From the NCBI RefSeq assembly GCF_000304335.1, contig NZ_CAJF01000020.1, forward strand, positions 1 to 64,000: a DNA stretch of 64,000 bases. The letters are read 5' to 3'. A model generated the notes under the pieces. It had not been told where the DNA came from and ran no database searches. It was given only the letters and a program-made list of their open reading frames with translations. Both the position numbers and the translations under genes were made by a program. This DNA is from Microbacterium yannicii PS01. GTDB taxonomy: Bacteria; Actinomycetota; Actinomycetes; Actinomycetales; Microbacteriaceae. Shown one piece after another: positions 50,601 through 58,595 of this stretch (positions are counted from its first letter, which is position 1; each line of letters opens with the position of its first letter).

Positions 50601-51718
50601 GTGTGTCCTTCGAGGTGGGCTTCACCACACCCGAGGGTGAAAAGGCGGATGCGATCTCCGCGACATCCGACGGCTCGAAGCTCTACGTCTCCACGGACGA
50701 GGGCGTGGTCGACGACGCGTTCCGGGCGGCGCAGGTGCTTCGTCCGGACGGGGTGGCCGACGCTGCGTGGACCGCGAACACCGCGAAGATGTTCGACGGG
50801 GATGCCGCCACCGCGTCGGATACCCGCCTCAACGGCGGCCTGTACGGCAACGTCTGGGACTTCGGCGCCGGCACCGAGGTGTCGCTGTCGGGTGCCGAGC
50901 TGCTCGTGCGCCAGGACGGGTACGGCATCTCGCGCATCGCCGACATGCGGCTGGAGGGATCCGACGACGGCCAGACATGGACTCGCCTCACGCCTCGCGT
51001 GCCGGCGAAGACGCTGGACTGGCAGCAGTGGGTGGTAGCCGATGACGGCGCGTACCGCTACGTGCGGCTGGCCAACGGCCAGATCCTGAACGTCGCCGAG
51101 CTGCGCCTGTTCGGCACCGTTTCGGCGGTCGACACCACGGCGCCGACCGTCACGGTCAAAGCAGGTGACGAGTTCACCATCGGCACCGACGGCACGTACG
51201 AGAAGGTGTCGTTCAAGCTGCATGACGAGGGACTGATCGATCGCGTCGAGGTGAACGGTGTCGTGAAGGACCTGGTCGACGACGCGTGGTCGGATGTGAA
51301 CGGCCTGGCGCCCGGTGTCTTCGGTGCCGTCATGGGGGCGAACGAGCTCAAGGTCTACGACGTGGCGGGCAACGTCACGACCGTGACGTTCACGCTCGTA
51401 GAGCCCCAGCCGCCCGCATGGGAGGCGAACACCGTGTACGACACCGGCGACGAGGTCACGCACAACGGCGCGATCTACGTCGCCCAGTGGTGGACGCGAA
51501 ACCAGGAGCCTGGCTCGACACCGAACGGCAGTTGGATGGAGCAGGGTGCTCCCGTGCCGGCGGCCGGAACAGACGTGCGAGCCTGGACGTTCTCCTGGGT
51601 CTACGCCGGGGACGAGACCATTGCCCACGACGGTCGCACCTGGAAAGCGAAGTGGTGGACCCGCAACCAGGAGCCCGGTGACCCGTCAGGACCTTGGCAG
51701 GACCTCGGAGAGTACTGA
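47660..51718 (+). CDS. Secreted alginate-lyase-family multimodular protein
   Basis: 1352 residues from ATG 47660. Sec signal ending ALIAAQPAAAEEA. Residues about 45-440 are an alginate-lyase-like (alpha/alpha) toroid: PWASYYDAMTQTRYAARDF, FADAHIHTGVPLYYMLIAAEVLRAT, NNRLWNQHLYGVIGMVAAAIFLDD, ENQGTRIDP. Then a CBM-like domain, an Ig/He_PIG-type domain (PAGAELSGGRLSWTPEEAQ), a FIVAR-like helical repeat (about 735-775), two discoidin-like F5/8 C domains (about 800-925 and 1025-1155), a further beta domain and two chitin-binding type 3 modules at the end (both with WWTRNQEPG). The exact lyase or hydrolase activity is unknown; the context suggests action on a uronic-acid or arabinogalactan-like polymer outside the cell. 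Confidence 0.88.
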   Translation: MKIEQRRWMHRMIGVVTAGALAAAGALIAAQPAAAEEAPSPPEIVRSVSDAGFAHPGVGFTADHLENMRAQVLSGVDPWASYYDAMTQTRYAARDFRAENAQPGTDTPKNDAYSDAGMRSSALRDSLGAMAQTLEYVVTGDEQYRANALHVLRTWSSLDPAKYAYFADAHIHTGVPLYYMLIAAEVLRATTPANETLDGYDLRWTDTDQQRIEDNLARPVLETFLYSNNRLWNQHLYGVIGMVAAAIFLDDADLYAERVEWFTVNAGYESEHDLFGGDVNGALAAIFREIPADDPRNTTGEPFVQHMEMLRDQAHGQGDVDILVALARIVENQGTRIDPVDGTVSTDANAVSPYHFLDNRILAGAEMFSSFMMGEEIPFVPATEGGTISQAYRGRLQDPMSETYLQYRFVADVDVEAEAPHVAELYEHRDGPLYYYGSGVSNFWNDRGSDYTAAEYWVAFPEELAEVETSVPPVADSAELSVETFGTTLGDGAQRLQTDDGTEFIRLDAAADDAELAVRRAVWSDRTKTSLVGIKVRSDGVARLHASRTSIEDPFAEIVLPDTAGEWRHVWLDLHQDKTTGAIGENILFLQATGSDAHVDVAGVLAQANGVLTPPAFADAPAFDAVTVAGEPWTRSFEVTDDGDVSLSLQNAPAGAELSGGRLSWTPEEAQTAEMLIAASDGTTVTALPVTVTVADTRQAAIDEAVDGLEEEAMYTSASWGAVAESRTRAEDALATADASEFATLLEELSDAVAALELLNPQLADGTLDFPKLVTAPSLTGPQLRALTDGDNQSTWGDQRVASVVFDFGSAFRLRADRFGIQARDSFTNRAEGTNVYGSNDGATWTLLTEHPNAGQDASVEWIDVRESVRTERFRFVKLQVDEPGVPSDPAYPGIWSIADIRIDGVRSEAVGAMDTVTLSSPDAVAGRVVPGDLIQLSLTGDAGNTDVAVELLGQPASVTSPNPGEWLATVSVPPAAPAGGVSFEVGFTTPEGEKADAISATSDGSKLYVSTDEGVVDDAFRAAQVLRPDGVADAAWTANTAKMFDGDAATASDTRLNGGLYGNVWDFGAGTEVSLSGAELLVRQDGYGISRIADMRLEGSDDGQTWTRLTPRVPAKTLDWQQWVVADDGAYRYVRLANGQILNVAELRLFGTVSAVDTTAPTVTVKAGDEFTIGTDGTYEKVSFKLHDEGLIDRVEVNGVVKDLVDDAWSDVNGLAPGVFGAVMGANELKVYDVAGNVTTVTFTLVEPQPPAWEANTVYDTGDEVTHNGAIYVAQWWTRNQEPGSTPNGSWMEQGAPVPAAGTDVRAWTFSWVYAGDETIAHDGRTWKAKWWTRNQEPGDPSGPWQDLGEY

Positions 51719-51723
51719 GCAGC

Positions 51724-51752
51724 AGGGGCCGGTACGACAAGGGCCGGCCCCT
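51724..51752 (+). terminator. Terminator after the lyase gene
   Basis: AGGGGCCGG (51724-51732) pairs with CCGGCCCCT (51744-51752) around an 11-base loop, six bases after the stop, followed by TGTATG. Confidence 0.75.
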
Positions 51753-52141
51753 TGTATGACCGCTGACTACCGGAGCACACGATGGTTGTTCGGTGACTCG
51801 CAGGCGATCACGGTCGTCACAACTGCCGCGGCTCCATCGTCATCGCGCCAGGTGCGCTGTCGGTGGCCCTTCAGAAGGGACGCGTGCCCGCTGTTGCCCA
51901 GGCTCTCGGGCTTGCCCGCCGTGTCGAACGCGATGCGGCGTGAAAGCTGCTCCGGGCTGACCGCGCGCCTGTGAGTCGGCTTCCTCGGTATCCACCTTGG
52001 CGGAGACGAGCGCCGGGTGGACGCCGGGGTGAGAGCTTCCGGCGCACTCACCCCAGGCGATGTTCACGCCCCCTAGGCCCTGATGGGGTGGGGTCTCTCC
52101 GCCGCAGGGGACATGGAACGTGAAGGCTTGCTCAAGGGCGT
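51753..52141. other. Intergenic region without a clear gene
   Basis: A minus-strand frame over about 51767-51970 contains IAFDTAGKPESLGNSGHASLLKGH and VVTTVIACESPNNHRVLR, which looks protein-like, but it has no convincing start and I do not recognise it. It may be the end of a decayed gene. Nothing else is seen. Confidence 0.4.
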
Positions 52142-53881
52142 TCAGGGTCGCCGGCCACCACCGCCACCGCCTCCGGGCCCGCCCATCGCGGAGGTCACGT
52201 TCGTGCCTTCCGTGACGGTGGCCGCCGCCGAGCCGTTCAGGGTGACGGTGTAGCTGCCGCCGTCCGTGATGCCGGGGCCGCTGTAGAAGACGGCGGCGAA
52301 GGACTGGTCGGCTTGGAACGAGGCGATGGTGGTGCCTGAAGCATCCGCCACCTCGACCGTGTCGCCCGCCGACCCGCTGGCCGCTGCGGCGACCCATTGC
52401 TGCGCGCCGGTCGGTGCGACCAGCACGCTGCCGGCGATGAAGACTTCACCGCCGTCGAGGACGATGTCGCCGTTGGCGTCGACTGCGCCCTCGCCGCCGG
52501 CTGAGCTCGGCCCGGCCACGGTGGTGGTAGCGCCGGTGAACGAGATCGAGCCATTGGAGTCAAGGCCGTCGCCACCGGCGACCACCCGCAGGGTCCCACC
52601 CGAGACGGTGAGAGTCTCGCCGGTGTCGGCCTCGCCGCCACCGCCCATGCCGCCCTGACTGGTCGTCGTGGTGCCGCTCGCGGCGTTTACACCGTCGTCG
52701 CTCGCCGTGACATCCACGGTGCCACCCGAGACGGCGACGGCTGCGGCTTCGAGTCCCTCGACGGAGTCGGTGACGGTGACGTCGCCGTCGCGGAGCTCGA
52801 GCGACTGCTCGGCGTGGATGCCGTCGTCGCCGGCGCTGACCGTCACGGTGCCGCCGCCGATTCCGATCGAGCCATCGGAGTGCACGCCGTCGTCGGCCGA
52901 GTCGATCGTGACGTCGCCGCCCTCGATCACCGCGACCACGCCCGCCGACACGCCCTTCGGAGCGGCATCGGCCGCGGAGGCGTCCGACCCCGCCACCAGA
53001 TCGACGGTGCCGCCCGTGATGACGACATCCGTCGTCGCGGCCAGGCCGTCGTCGCCGCTGGTCGAGGTCAGGTCGCCGCCCGAGACGACGATGAAGCCCT
53101 GCGTGGCGTCCTCGTCCTGGTCGCTCTTGAGGGCGTCGCCGCCGGCATCGAGTGCGAGCGTCCCGCCGGCGACGGTGAGCGAGTCCGTGCCACGCAGCGC
53201 GTCATCGACCGCGTCGACGGTGATCTGGCCGGACAGGATGACGAGGTCGTCGGTGCTTGCGATGCCGTCGTTGCCGTTGCCCGATACCTCGAGCGTGCCC
53301 CAGCCGGTGATGGTGAGGTCGGCGTCGCTGTAGATCGCCGCGTTCGCCCCGGCGTCGTCGGCGTACGACGACGTGTCGGAGACGGTGTTCGTCGTCCCGT
53401 CGGCGAGGGCGATCACGACGTCGTCAGCCGTGGTGACGGTGATGGCGGGGGAGTCGGATGCGGAGATGTCGGCGTCGTCGAGGATCAGCACGACCTGCGC
53501 GTCCTCGGGTGCGGCGACGACGACCTGGCCGTCAAGCGAGCCGGAGAGGCGGAACACGCCGGCTTGGGTGATCGTGACGGTGGTGCCGTCGACGGTCACG
53601 GCGTCGGAGTCGGACGATGCGGACGAGCCGCTGAGGGTGATGTCGATGGCGTCGGATTCGGACCATTCGTCGTCACTCACCACGGTGACGTCGGCGTTTG
53701 CGGCGAGCACGGCGTCGGCGGTCAGATCGGAGTCTACGACGGCCGTCGTTTCGACGGTGGTGGTGTCCTCGGTCGTGGTTGAGGTGGACGACGACGCGGC
53801 GGTCTGCGTGGCGCAGCCGGCCAGCACGAGTGCGGCGACGGAGAGGGGAATGGCGGTTAGTGTCAGGCGGCGTCGGAGCAT
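52142..53881 (-). CDS. Cthe_2159-like carbohydrate-binding lipoprotein (DUF4353)
   Basis: 579 residues from ATG 53881 (GAGGA upstream). Lipoprotein signal LTAIPLSVAALVLAGCATQ, then a Ser/Thr-rich linker. The body is a run of beta-helix-like turns with repeated SGG-x-V and DDGI/DDGV motifs (NGNDGIASTDDLVILSG, DDALRGTDSLTVAGG, DDGVHSDGSIGIGGG, DDGIHAEQSLEL). These are characteristic of the Cthe_2159 family of calcium- and polysaccharide-binding beta-helices. The C-terminus ends in a glycine tail GGPGGGGGGGRRP. It is the last gene of a surface operon and overlaps the VTC gene by 19 bases. Confidence 0.87.
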   Translation of the reverse strand: MLRRRLTLTAIPLSVAALVLAGCATQTAASSSTSTTTEDTTTVETTAVVDSDLTADAVLAANADVTVVSDDEWSESDAIDITLSGSSASSDSDAVTVDGTTVTITQAGVFRLSGSLDGQVVVAAPEDAQVVLILDDADISASDSPAITVTTADDVVIALADGTTNTVSDTSSYADDAGANAAIYSDADLTITGWGTLEVSGNGNDGIASTDDLVILSGQITVDAVDDALRGTDSLTVAGGTLALDAGGDALKSDQDEDATQGFIVVSGGDLTSTSGDDGLAATTDVVITGGTVDLVAGSDASAADAAPKGVSAGVVAVIEGGDVTIDSADDGVHSDGSIGIGGGTVTVSAGDDGIHAEQSLELRDGDVTVTDSVEGLEAAAVAVSGGTVDVTASDDGVNAASGTTTTSQGGMGGGGEADTGETLTVSGGTLRVVAGGDGLDSNGSISFTGATTTVAGPSSAGGEGAVDANGDIVLDGGEVFIAGSVLVAPTGAQQWVAAAASGSAGDTVEVADASGTTIASFQADQSFAAVFYSGPGITDGGSYTVTLNGSAAATVTEGTNVTSAMGGPGGGGGGGRRP

Positions 53882-54744
53882 GATGCGTCCTCGATTCGGG
53901 TCGGGATCGGAATGGTTCGTGCGGCGGCCATTGGGCCGGTCGGTGCAGTGAGCGTGGTCAGTCGGGCGTGGACGGGGCGATGTGAGTCTTGGAAGTCGGC
54001 GAACGGCCCGCGCAGTAGGCGCGCCCAGCGGTTGCGGGGCAGTTCGGGGTGCATTGCGGCGAGTCCGGTCGCGTACTTGCTGACCGTGGCGGGGCGGTGC
54101 CCAGATCGCCACAGCAGCCGATCAACGGCGGACGCGCTCGACCCGGACTTGGTCTCGACGATCGCGAGTCGCGGGAGCGTGAAGCCGTGGCCGTCCGCCT
54201 CGATCCACTCCAGCGCGGTGTCGATGGTCGCACGCCCCGCACCGTAGGGGGCGAGGAGCGTTGCGCGGCGGTAGCGGGTCATAAGCGTCGCGTCGAGCTC
54301 CTGGGCCCTTTGTGATGCCACTCCGATCGTGGCGAGTGCATCGGCGACATCGTCGCGGGCGTCGGGAGTGAGTTCGCCGCGTCGCCGCGGATCATATTCG
54401 TCGCGCTCCTTCACGGTGGTGCCTCGGGCCCCGCGTGTCTTGATCTCGAGGTAGGACGATCCGGTGTCGAGGTAGCTGCGCGTGCGGAGCTTGAAGCGGC
54501 GTCGCCGGGGCTGCGCGGCCATCCGGAAGCTCAGCAAGTCGGGAGTGTCGAAGTACACCGACTCGTATGCGAAGTCCCGCGCACCGTCCATCTCGAGCAC
54601 GCGGGTGCCCTCATCGAGTCCGGCGAGCACGGCCGAGAGATCCTCGCGGGGGACAACGTACTTGCGGTCCACCCGCGTGAGAAGGGACGCCTCCGCCACG
54701 ATCTCCGTGAGCGACACCGGGTCGAAACGGTCGAGCGCGATCAT
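53863..54744 (-). CDS. VTC domain (polyphosphate polymerase-like) protein
   Basis: 293 residues from ATG 54744. Basic tunnel motifs of the VTC catalytic core are present: LTRVDRKYVVP (about 23-33), YESVYFDTPDLLSF, RRRRFKLRTRSYLDTGSSYLEIKTRG, TTVKERDEYDP, TRYRRATLL and the late Glu in LAIVETKSGSS. Bacterial VTC-domain proteins are often encoded with DUF4956 proteins, as here (overlap 54741-54744), and are thought to make polyphosphate or a related polymer. No membrane segment; it probably works with the membrane DUF4956 partner. Confidence 0.87.
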   Translation of the reverse strand: MIALDRFDPVSLTEIVAEASLLTRVDRKYVVPREDLSAVLAGLDEGTRVLEMDGARDFAYESVYFDTPDLLSFRMAAQPRRRRFKLRTRSYLDTGSSYLEIKTRGARGTTVKERDEYDPRRRGELTPDARDDVADALATIGVASQRAQELDATLMTRYRRATLLAPYGAGRATIDTALEWIEADGHGFTLPRLAIVETKSGSSASAVDRLLWRSGHRPATVSKYATGLAAMHPELPRNRWARLLRGPFADFQDSHRPVHARLTTLTAPTGPMAAARTIPIPTRIEDASCSDAA

Positions 54745-55430
54745 CGCCGTGCCTCCGCGAGGTTCGAGTCTGAGACCACGGCCGCGCCGGACGCGGCGGT
54801 GGCAGGTGGGACGGCACGTGTGCGCGTGGCGGCCGCGTCCGTCGTCGTGGTCACGGTGCGCGACATCCGGCGCGTCCGGGCCCGGTCGATTCGGTAGCGG
54901 ACGTCTACGAGGGTGGTGTCGTTGACCAGATCGAGTTCTTGCACGGTGACGGACGTGACGGTGCCGCCGAGACGCTGCCCGAGTTCCGCGCGCAGGACAG
55001 TTTCGTCGCTGACCGCACGGTCCAGCCGCACGATCTGGTGTCGGCTCCGGGCCAGCAGCGCGGGGTGGTCCGCGGCCCACAGCACGGCGAGCATGAGCGC
55101 GATGAGTCCGACCACGGGCCAGGGATCGGTCTGCGGTAGGCCGGACAGGAGTCCGATCGCGAGCGCTGCGAAGTAGTACGAGACCTCGCGCTGCGAGATC
55201 TCGGACGAGCGCAGTCGGATGATCGACAGCACCCCGAAGAGCCCTAGTCCGAGTCCCATCGCCACCTCCGCGGTGCCGAGCACGGCGGCGACGGCCATGA
55301 CGCCGACGTTCACGCCCATGAATGCGACGACGAGGTCGCGGCGGCGGTGCCGGCGGTAGTAGAGCCCGAGGCTCAGGATGGTTGCGGCGGCGAGGTCGAC
55401 ACCGAACAGGATCAGCGCGCTGGTGGTCAT
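54741..55430 (-). CDS. DUF4956 membrane protein
   Basis: 229 residues from ATG 55430 with AGGAGGAA. Four hydrophobic segments: ALILFGVDLAAATILSLGLYY, LVVAFMGVNVGVMAVAAVLG, VAMGLGLGLFGVLSIIRLRSSEIS and VVGLIALMLAVLWAA. LFGVLSIIRLRSSEISQREVSYYFAALAIGLL is the family hallmark. The soluble tail has a ferredoxin-like region. Its role is unknown, but it consistently accompanies VTC proteins. Coupled at both ends by four-base overlaps. Confidence 0.87.
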   Translation of the reverse strand: MTTSALILFGVDLAAATILSLGLYYRRHRRRDLVVAFMGVNVGVMAVAAVLGTAEVAMGLGLGLFGVLSIIRLRSSEISQREVSYYFAALAIGLLSGLPQTDPWPVVGLIALMLAVLWAADHPALLARSRHQIVRLDRAVSDETVLRAELGQRLGGTVTSVTVQELDLVNDTTLVDVRYRIDRARTRRMSRTVTTTTDAAATRTRAVPPATAASGAAVVSDSNLAEARR

Positions 55431-56587
55431 GGGTTCCTCCTGATGGCGAAGTGTTCGGATTCCATCCCAGTTGCGGCACCTTGGTGGTTGCTTGGACGGG
55501 TATCTGGGGCGGGTCTGAACTGACGGCGGTCCTCCGCGCCACGGAACACGAAGCTGCGTTGCACGCCGTAGCTGGTGACGAACAGCACGGCTTCGGTTGC
55601 GATTTTCGCGGCGATCAGGGGGATGCCGAATCCGGTCAGCGCCTCCAGCCACACGACGTTGGACGCCAGCAGTGCGACTGCCAACAACGCGTACCGCAGT
55701 GCCTGACCTGGCATCCCGCCCCGTCCGGCTGGTGAGGCCATCGAGCCGCGGAAGACCATGCGACGGTTGACGACGAAATTGACCGATGCGCTCAACATGC
55801 GGGCCGCGACGATCGACGGGATGAGGAGGCCGGTGAGCGCGTTGAGGATGAGCAGGGCCACCGTGTCGACCGCGAACGCCAGCAGCGACGAGCCGGCGAA
55901 CAGCACGAGCGGCAGAGCGACGCGCGCCGAATCGACGACGGGGCGGAAGTGACTGGACGCGTTGCCTTCGAGATACACCGTCTCGATCGGGATCTCACGG
56001 GTCGTCACGCCGTCGCGGCGGCAGCGCAGCAGCACGTTCTGCTCGAACTCGAACCGTTCGCCCGGCTGATCACGCACCCACCCGAGAAGATCGGACGGGA
56101 TGCCGCGCAACCCGGTCTGCGTGTCAGTCAGGCTCCACCCGGCCGCAAGCCGGAACACGGCGCGCGCGAGCGCGTTCCCCGCTCGACTGCGCACCGGGAC
56201 GCGGCCAGTGAACGAGCGACAACCCAGCACCAGCGTCGGAGTGCCGACGGCGGCGTCCTCGCGGAGCGCGTCGGCGACGCGCAGGATGTCGTGCACGGTG
56301 TGCTGACCATCGGCGTCCGCCGTCACGACGTCGTCCCCGGCATGCATCGCCGTCACGTAGTCCAGGCCGGTCTTCAACGCGGCCCCCTTGCCCCGGTTTC
56401 TGTTGTGGCGCAGCACCCTCGCTCCGAGTGCCTCGACTCGGGTGAACGTCTCTGCGAAACCGGGTCCGCTGCCGTCATCGACCACGACGACTTCGAGATC
56501 TGAATCCGCGTCGAGAAGTCCCGCGACGACCGGCTCGAGTCGCGCGCTGGGCTCGTAGGCGGGGATCAGCACAATCATGGTCATCAC
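55427..56587 (-). CDS. GT2 glycosyltransferase fused to a GtrA-like membrane domain
   Basis: 386 residues; possible starts at 56587, 56584 and 56578. GT2 domain: VLIPAYEPSARLEPVV, VVVDDGSGPGF, NRGKGAALKTGLDYV, VTADADGQHTVHD (DxD-type DAD, about 90), GCRSFTGRVPVRSRAGNAL and DTQTGLRGIP. From about residue 225 four hydrophobic segments follow with NFVVNRRMVFRG and a late RSFVFRG, the GtrA/DPMS fold. Such fusions move a lipid-linked sugar (e.g. polyprenyl-P-hexose) across the membrane. In this operon it probably makes or decorates the surface polymer bound by the Cthe_2159-like lipoprotein. Confidence 0.9.
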   Translation of the reverse strand: MMTMIVLIPAYEPSARLEPVVAGLLDADSDLEVVVVDDGSGPGFAETFTRVEALGARVLRHNRNRGKGAALKTGLDYVTAMHAGDDVVTADADGQHTVHDILRVADALREDAAVGTPTLVLGCRSFTGRVPVRSRAGNALARAVFRLAAGWSLTDTQTGLRGIPSDLLGWVRDQPGERFEFEQNVLLRCRRDGVTTREIPIETVYLEGNASSHFRPVVDSARVALPLVLFAGSSLLAFAVDTVALLILNALTGLLIPSIVAARMLSASVNFVVNRRMVFRGSMASPAGRGGMPGQALRYALLAVALLASNVVWLEALTGFGIPLIAAKIATEAVLFVTSYGVQRSFVFRGAEDRRQFRPAPDTRPSNHQGAATGMESEHFAIRRNP

Positions 56588-57549
56588 CCCGCGACGTAGA
56601 GGATGTCGCTGGTGCCGCGTTCGCCACCGTTGGAAGGCTGGTTCACGACCTTGCCGTTGAAGTACATGGTCGAGGAGCCGCCGCCGTCGAGGTTGTAGGC
56701 GGTGGTCGCGCCGAGGCCGGTCATGATGTCCGCGAGCTCAGTCAGGGTGACCCCGGCGCTGTACCCCTCTTGACGGCCATCGACGACAACGAACACGAGG
56801 TGGTTCTCGTCAATCACGCCGACCGCGGTGCGCGGCTGGTCGCCCTGGATCGAGTGGTTCCCGAAGTTGGTGTCGATCTCCTGCGTCTCGATGCCGTCCA
56901 CGACGGCGCCGTCCTCGACGATGGCCGGTCCGAAGCTCAGAGTGTTCCACGCACCGGCGGCGAGCAGCTCCTCGGCGCTCGTCGCGGTCTCGTCGTACAC
57001 CTCGACCGTGCCGTCCGTGTAGAACACGAGCCCCGCGCGCGCCGGTTCGTCGCGGTACACGACGCCGTTGCGGATAACGATCCCGGTGTCCCGGAACCCG
57101 TAGTAGTCGCCGTTGACCGCGAAGATCGCCCCGTTGTCGTGAGCGATCTGACTGGTGAGCTCGGTGATGTTCTCACCGAACTGGTCCTTCGCGAAGGCGC
57201 TCCGCAGCGTCGTGGCATCCGACAGCACCACGTCGGCGACGTAGTAGGTGACGGTGTCATCCCCGGAACCCTCGGTGACCGTGCTGACCGTGACCGACGT
57301 CTCGCCGTCTGTATAGGAGGTGTCGGTGACGGTGGCCTCCGTCGTTTCCGTCGTCTCGGTCGCCTCGGTGGTGGCGCTCGACGTCTCATCCGTCGTGGAG
57401 TTCTGCGCTTCGTACTCCGACACATCGGCGATCTCGACGTGCTCGACGAGGAAGCGGTCGGCAGCCCACGCGGCCGCGCCACCGCCCGTCAGGGCGACGA
57501 CGAGACCGGACGTAATCAAGGTGTTCCGGGTTCGTGTCTTCATGTCCAT
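56584..57549 (-). CDS. NAGPA-domain phosphodiester glycosidase family protein
   Basis: 321 residues (start 57549, or 57543). One N-terminal membrane anchor or signal (TLITSGLVVALTGGGAAAWAA), a Thr/Glu-rich linker, then a NAGPA domain: VTYYVADVVLSDATTLRSAFA, AIFAVNGDYYGFRDTGIVIRNGVVYR, SFGPAIVEDG, RTAVGVIDENHLVFVVVDG, and the hallmark GATTAYNLDGGGSSTMYFNGKVVNQPSNGGER. The family removes sugars from phosphodiesters; here it is extracellular. It is the first gene of the operon, with -10-like sequences very close to the ATG, suggesting a leaderless mRNA. Confidence 0.9.
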   Translation of the reverse strand: MDMKTRTRNTLITSGLVVALTGGGAAAWAADRFLVEHVEIADVSEYEAQNSTTDETSSATTEATETTETTEATVTDTSYTDGETSVTVSTVTEGSGDDTVTYYVADVVLSDATTLRSAFAKDQFGENITELTSQIAHDNGAIFAVNGDYYGFRDTGIVIRNGVVYRDEPARAGLVFYTDGTVEVYDETATSAEELLAAGAWNTLSFGPAIVEDGAVVDGIETQEIDTNFGNHSIQGDQPRTAVGVIDENHLVFVVVDGRQEGYSAGVTLTELADIMTGLGATTAYNLDGGGSSTMYFNGKVVNQPSNGGERGTSDILYVAG

Positions 57550-57570
57550 GCGTTATGGATACGGGTCGGA

Positions 57571-57730
57571 CCTAAAGCGGCCATTGCCCAGACCTATGAA
57601 CCGGCATTGAGCCCGGGAACACCGGCATTTGCACGAATGCAGAGTCGGATGGTCGGGTTGGGCGCGCTGACGAGGACAAGCCCACTGGAAGCCTTCGAAC
57701 TTCGAACGTTCGCTTTAGGCGGTTCATAGG
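57571..57730. promoter_or_regulatory. Divergent control region with paired GGTTCATAGG / CGCTTTAGG motifs
   Basis: CGCTTTAGG (57711-57719) and GGTTCATAGG (57721-57730) are adjacent on the plus strand, ten bases apart. The same two sequences occur on the minus strand at 57579-57571 and 57602-57593, about two helical turns apart. Each pair faces one of the divergent operons. This fits direct-repeat binding by the adjacent OmpR-type regulator. No small gene is seen in 57550-57860. Confidence 0.65.
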
Positions 57731-57860
57731 AAGCGTGAAGGTTATGCCCGCACGGTAGCGAGAGATCCGTTCGGCGCCGCCCGCCACCACCCTCGACGGA
57801 CGTGGCGCGTGACCCGACCGGACATTGGACCAACAGATACGAAACCGGGAAGCTAGAACC

Positions 57861-58595
57861 ATGACAGTCCCAGCCCCCAGACCGGCGCCGCTTACCAGGC
57901 CGGATGGGTCGCCGATTCGCGCGCTGGTCGTGGATGACGAGGCGAACCTCAGCGAGCTGCTGCGCATGGCGCTGCGCAATGAGGGCTGGGATGCGCGCAC
58001 CGCCGGGAACGGGCAGGAGGCGCTCAACGTCATCCGCGAGTTCTCGCCGGATCTGCTGGTCCTCGACGTGATGATGCCCGGGCTCGACGGGTTGGAGTTG
58101 CTTCGCCGCGTGCGTGCGACCGGCAACGACATCCCTGTTCTCCTCCTGACTGCGAAGGATGCCGTGGAGGACCGCATCGCGGGAATCTCGGCGGGCGGAG
58201 ACGATTACGTGACCAAGCCGTTCAACCTCGAGGAGGTCGTTCTCAGGCTCCGTGGCATGGCGCGCAGGTACGTTGCCGCGGTCGCCGACGAGGATCCCCG
58301 ACTTCATGTAGGGGACCTCACGCTTGACGAGGACACGTACGAGGTGGAGCGAGGAGGGACCCCGGTCAAGCTGACGGCGAAGGAGTTCGAGCTCTTGAGG
58401 TACCTGATGCAGAACCCTCGCCGGGTGCTCAGCAAGGCGCAGATCCTGGATCAGGTGTGGAGCTACGACTTTGGCGGCAATTCGAGCGTCGTCGAGATCT
58501 ACATCTCCTACCTGCGGAAGAAGGTCGACACGCTCGGCGAGCCTCTGATCCACACGGTGCGAGGGGTCGGTTACACCATCAAGTCCAGCTCATGA
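57861..58595 (+). CDS. OmpR/PhoB-type response regulator
   Basis: 244 residues from ATG 57861. Receiver: ALVVDDEANL (Asp pair), phosphoacceptor Asp in LLVLDVMMPGLDG (about 67), Thr and Lys in LLLTAKDA and YVTKPF. Winged-helix effector: LTAKEFELLRYLMQNPRRVLSKAQILDQVWSYDFGGNSSVVEIYISYLRKKVD. Its stop overlaps the histidine kinase start (ATGA). It probably controls both its own operon and the divergent surface operon through the paired motifs between them. Confidence 0.94.
   Translation: MTVPAPRPAPLTRPDGSPIRALVVDDEANLSELLRMALRNEGWDARTAGNGQEALNVIREFSPDLLVLDVMMPGLDGLELLRRVRATGNDIPVLLLTAKDAVEDRIAGISAGGDDYVTKPFNLEEVVLRLRGMARRYVAAVADEDPRLHVGDLTLDEDTYEVERGGTPVKLTAKEFELLRYLMQNPRRVLSKAQILDQVWSYDFGGNSSVVEIYISYLRKKVDTLGEPLIHTVRGVGYTIKSSS

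Noticed and set aside
47777-51628. 1283-codon minus-strand open frame opposite the secreted lyase
   Set aside because: Composition is dominated by Arg, Gly, Val and His with no domain; it mirrors the codon structure of the real gene with signal peptide and modules.
53281-53700. Repetitive DNA within the lipoprotein gene as a possible CRISPR-like or satellite array
   Set aside because: The periodicity follows protein turns (SGG, DDG motifs) with diverged codons; there are no conserved repeats and spacers.
52814-53782. Plus-strand frame inside the Cthe_2159-like gene
   Set aside because: Low-complexity Val/Gly/Asp/Arg sequence is the complement of the repetitive beta-helix gene, not an independent protein.
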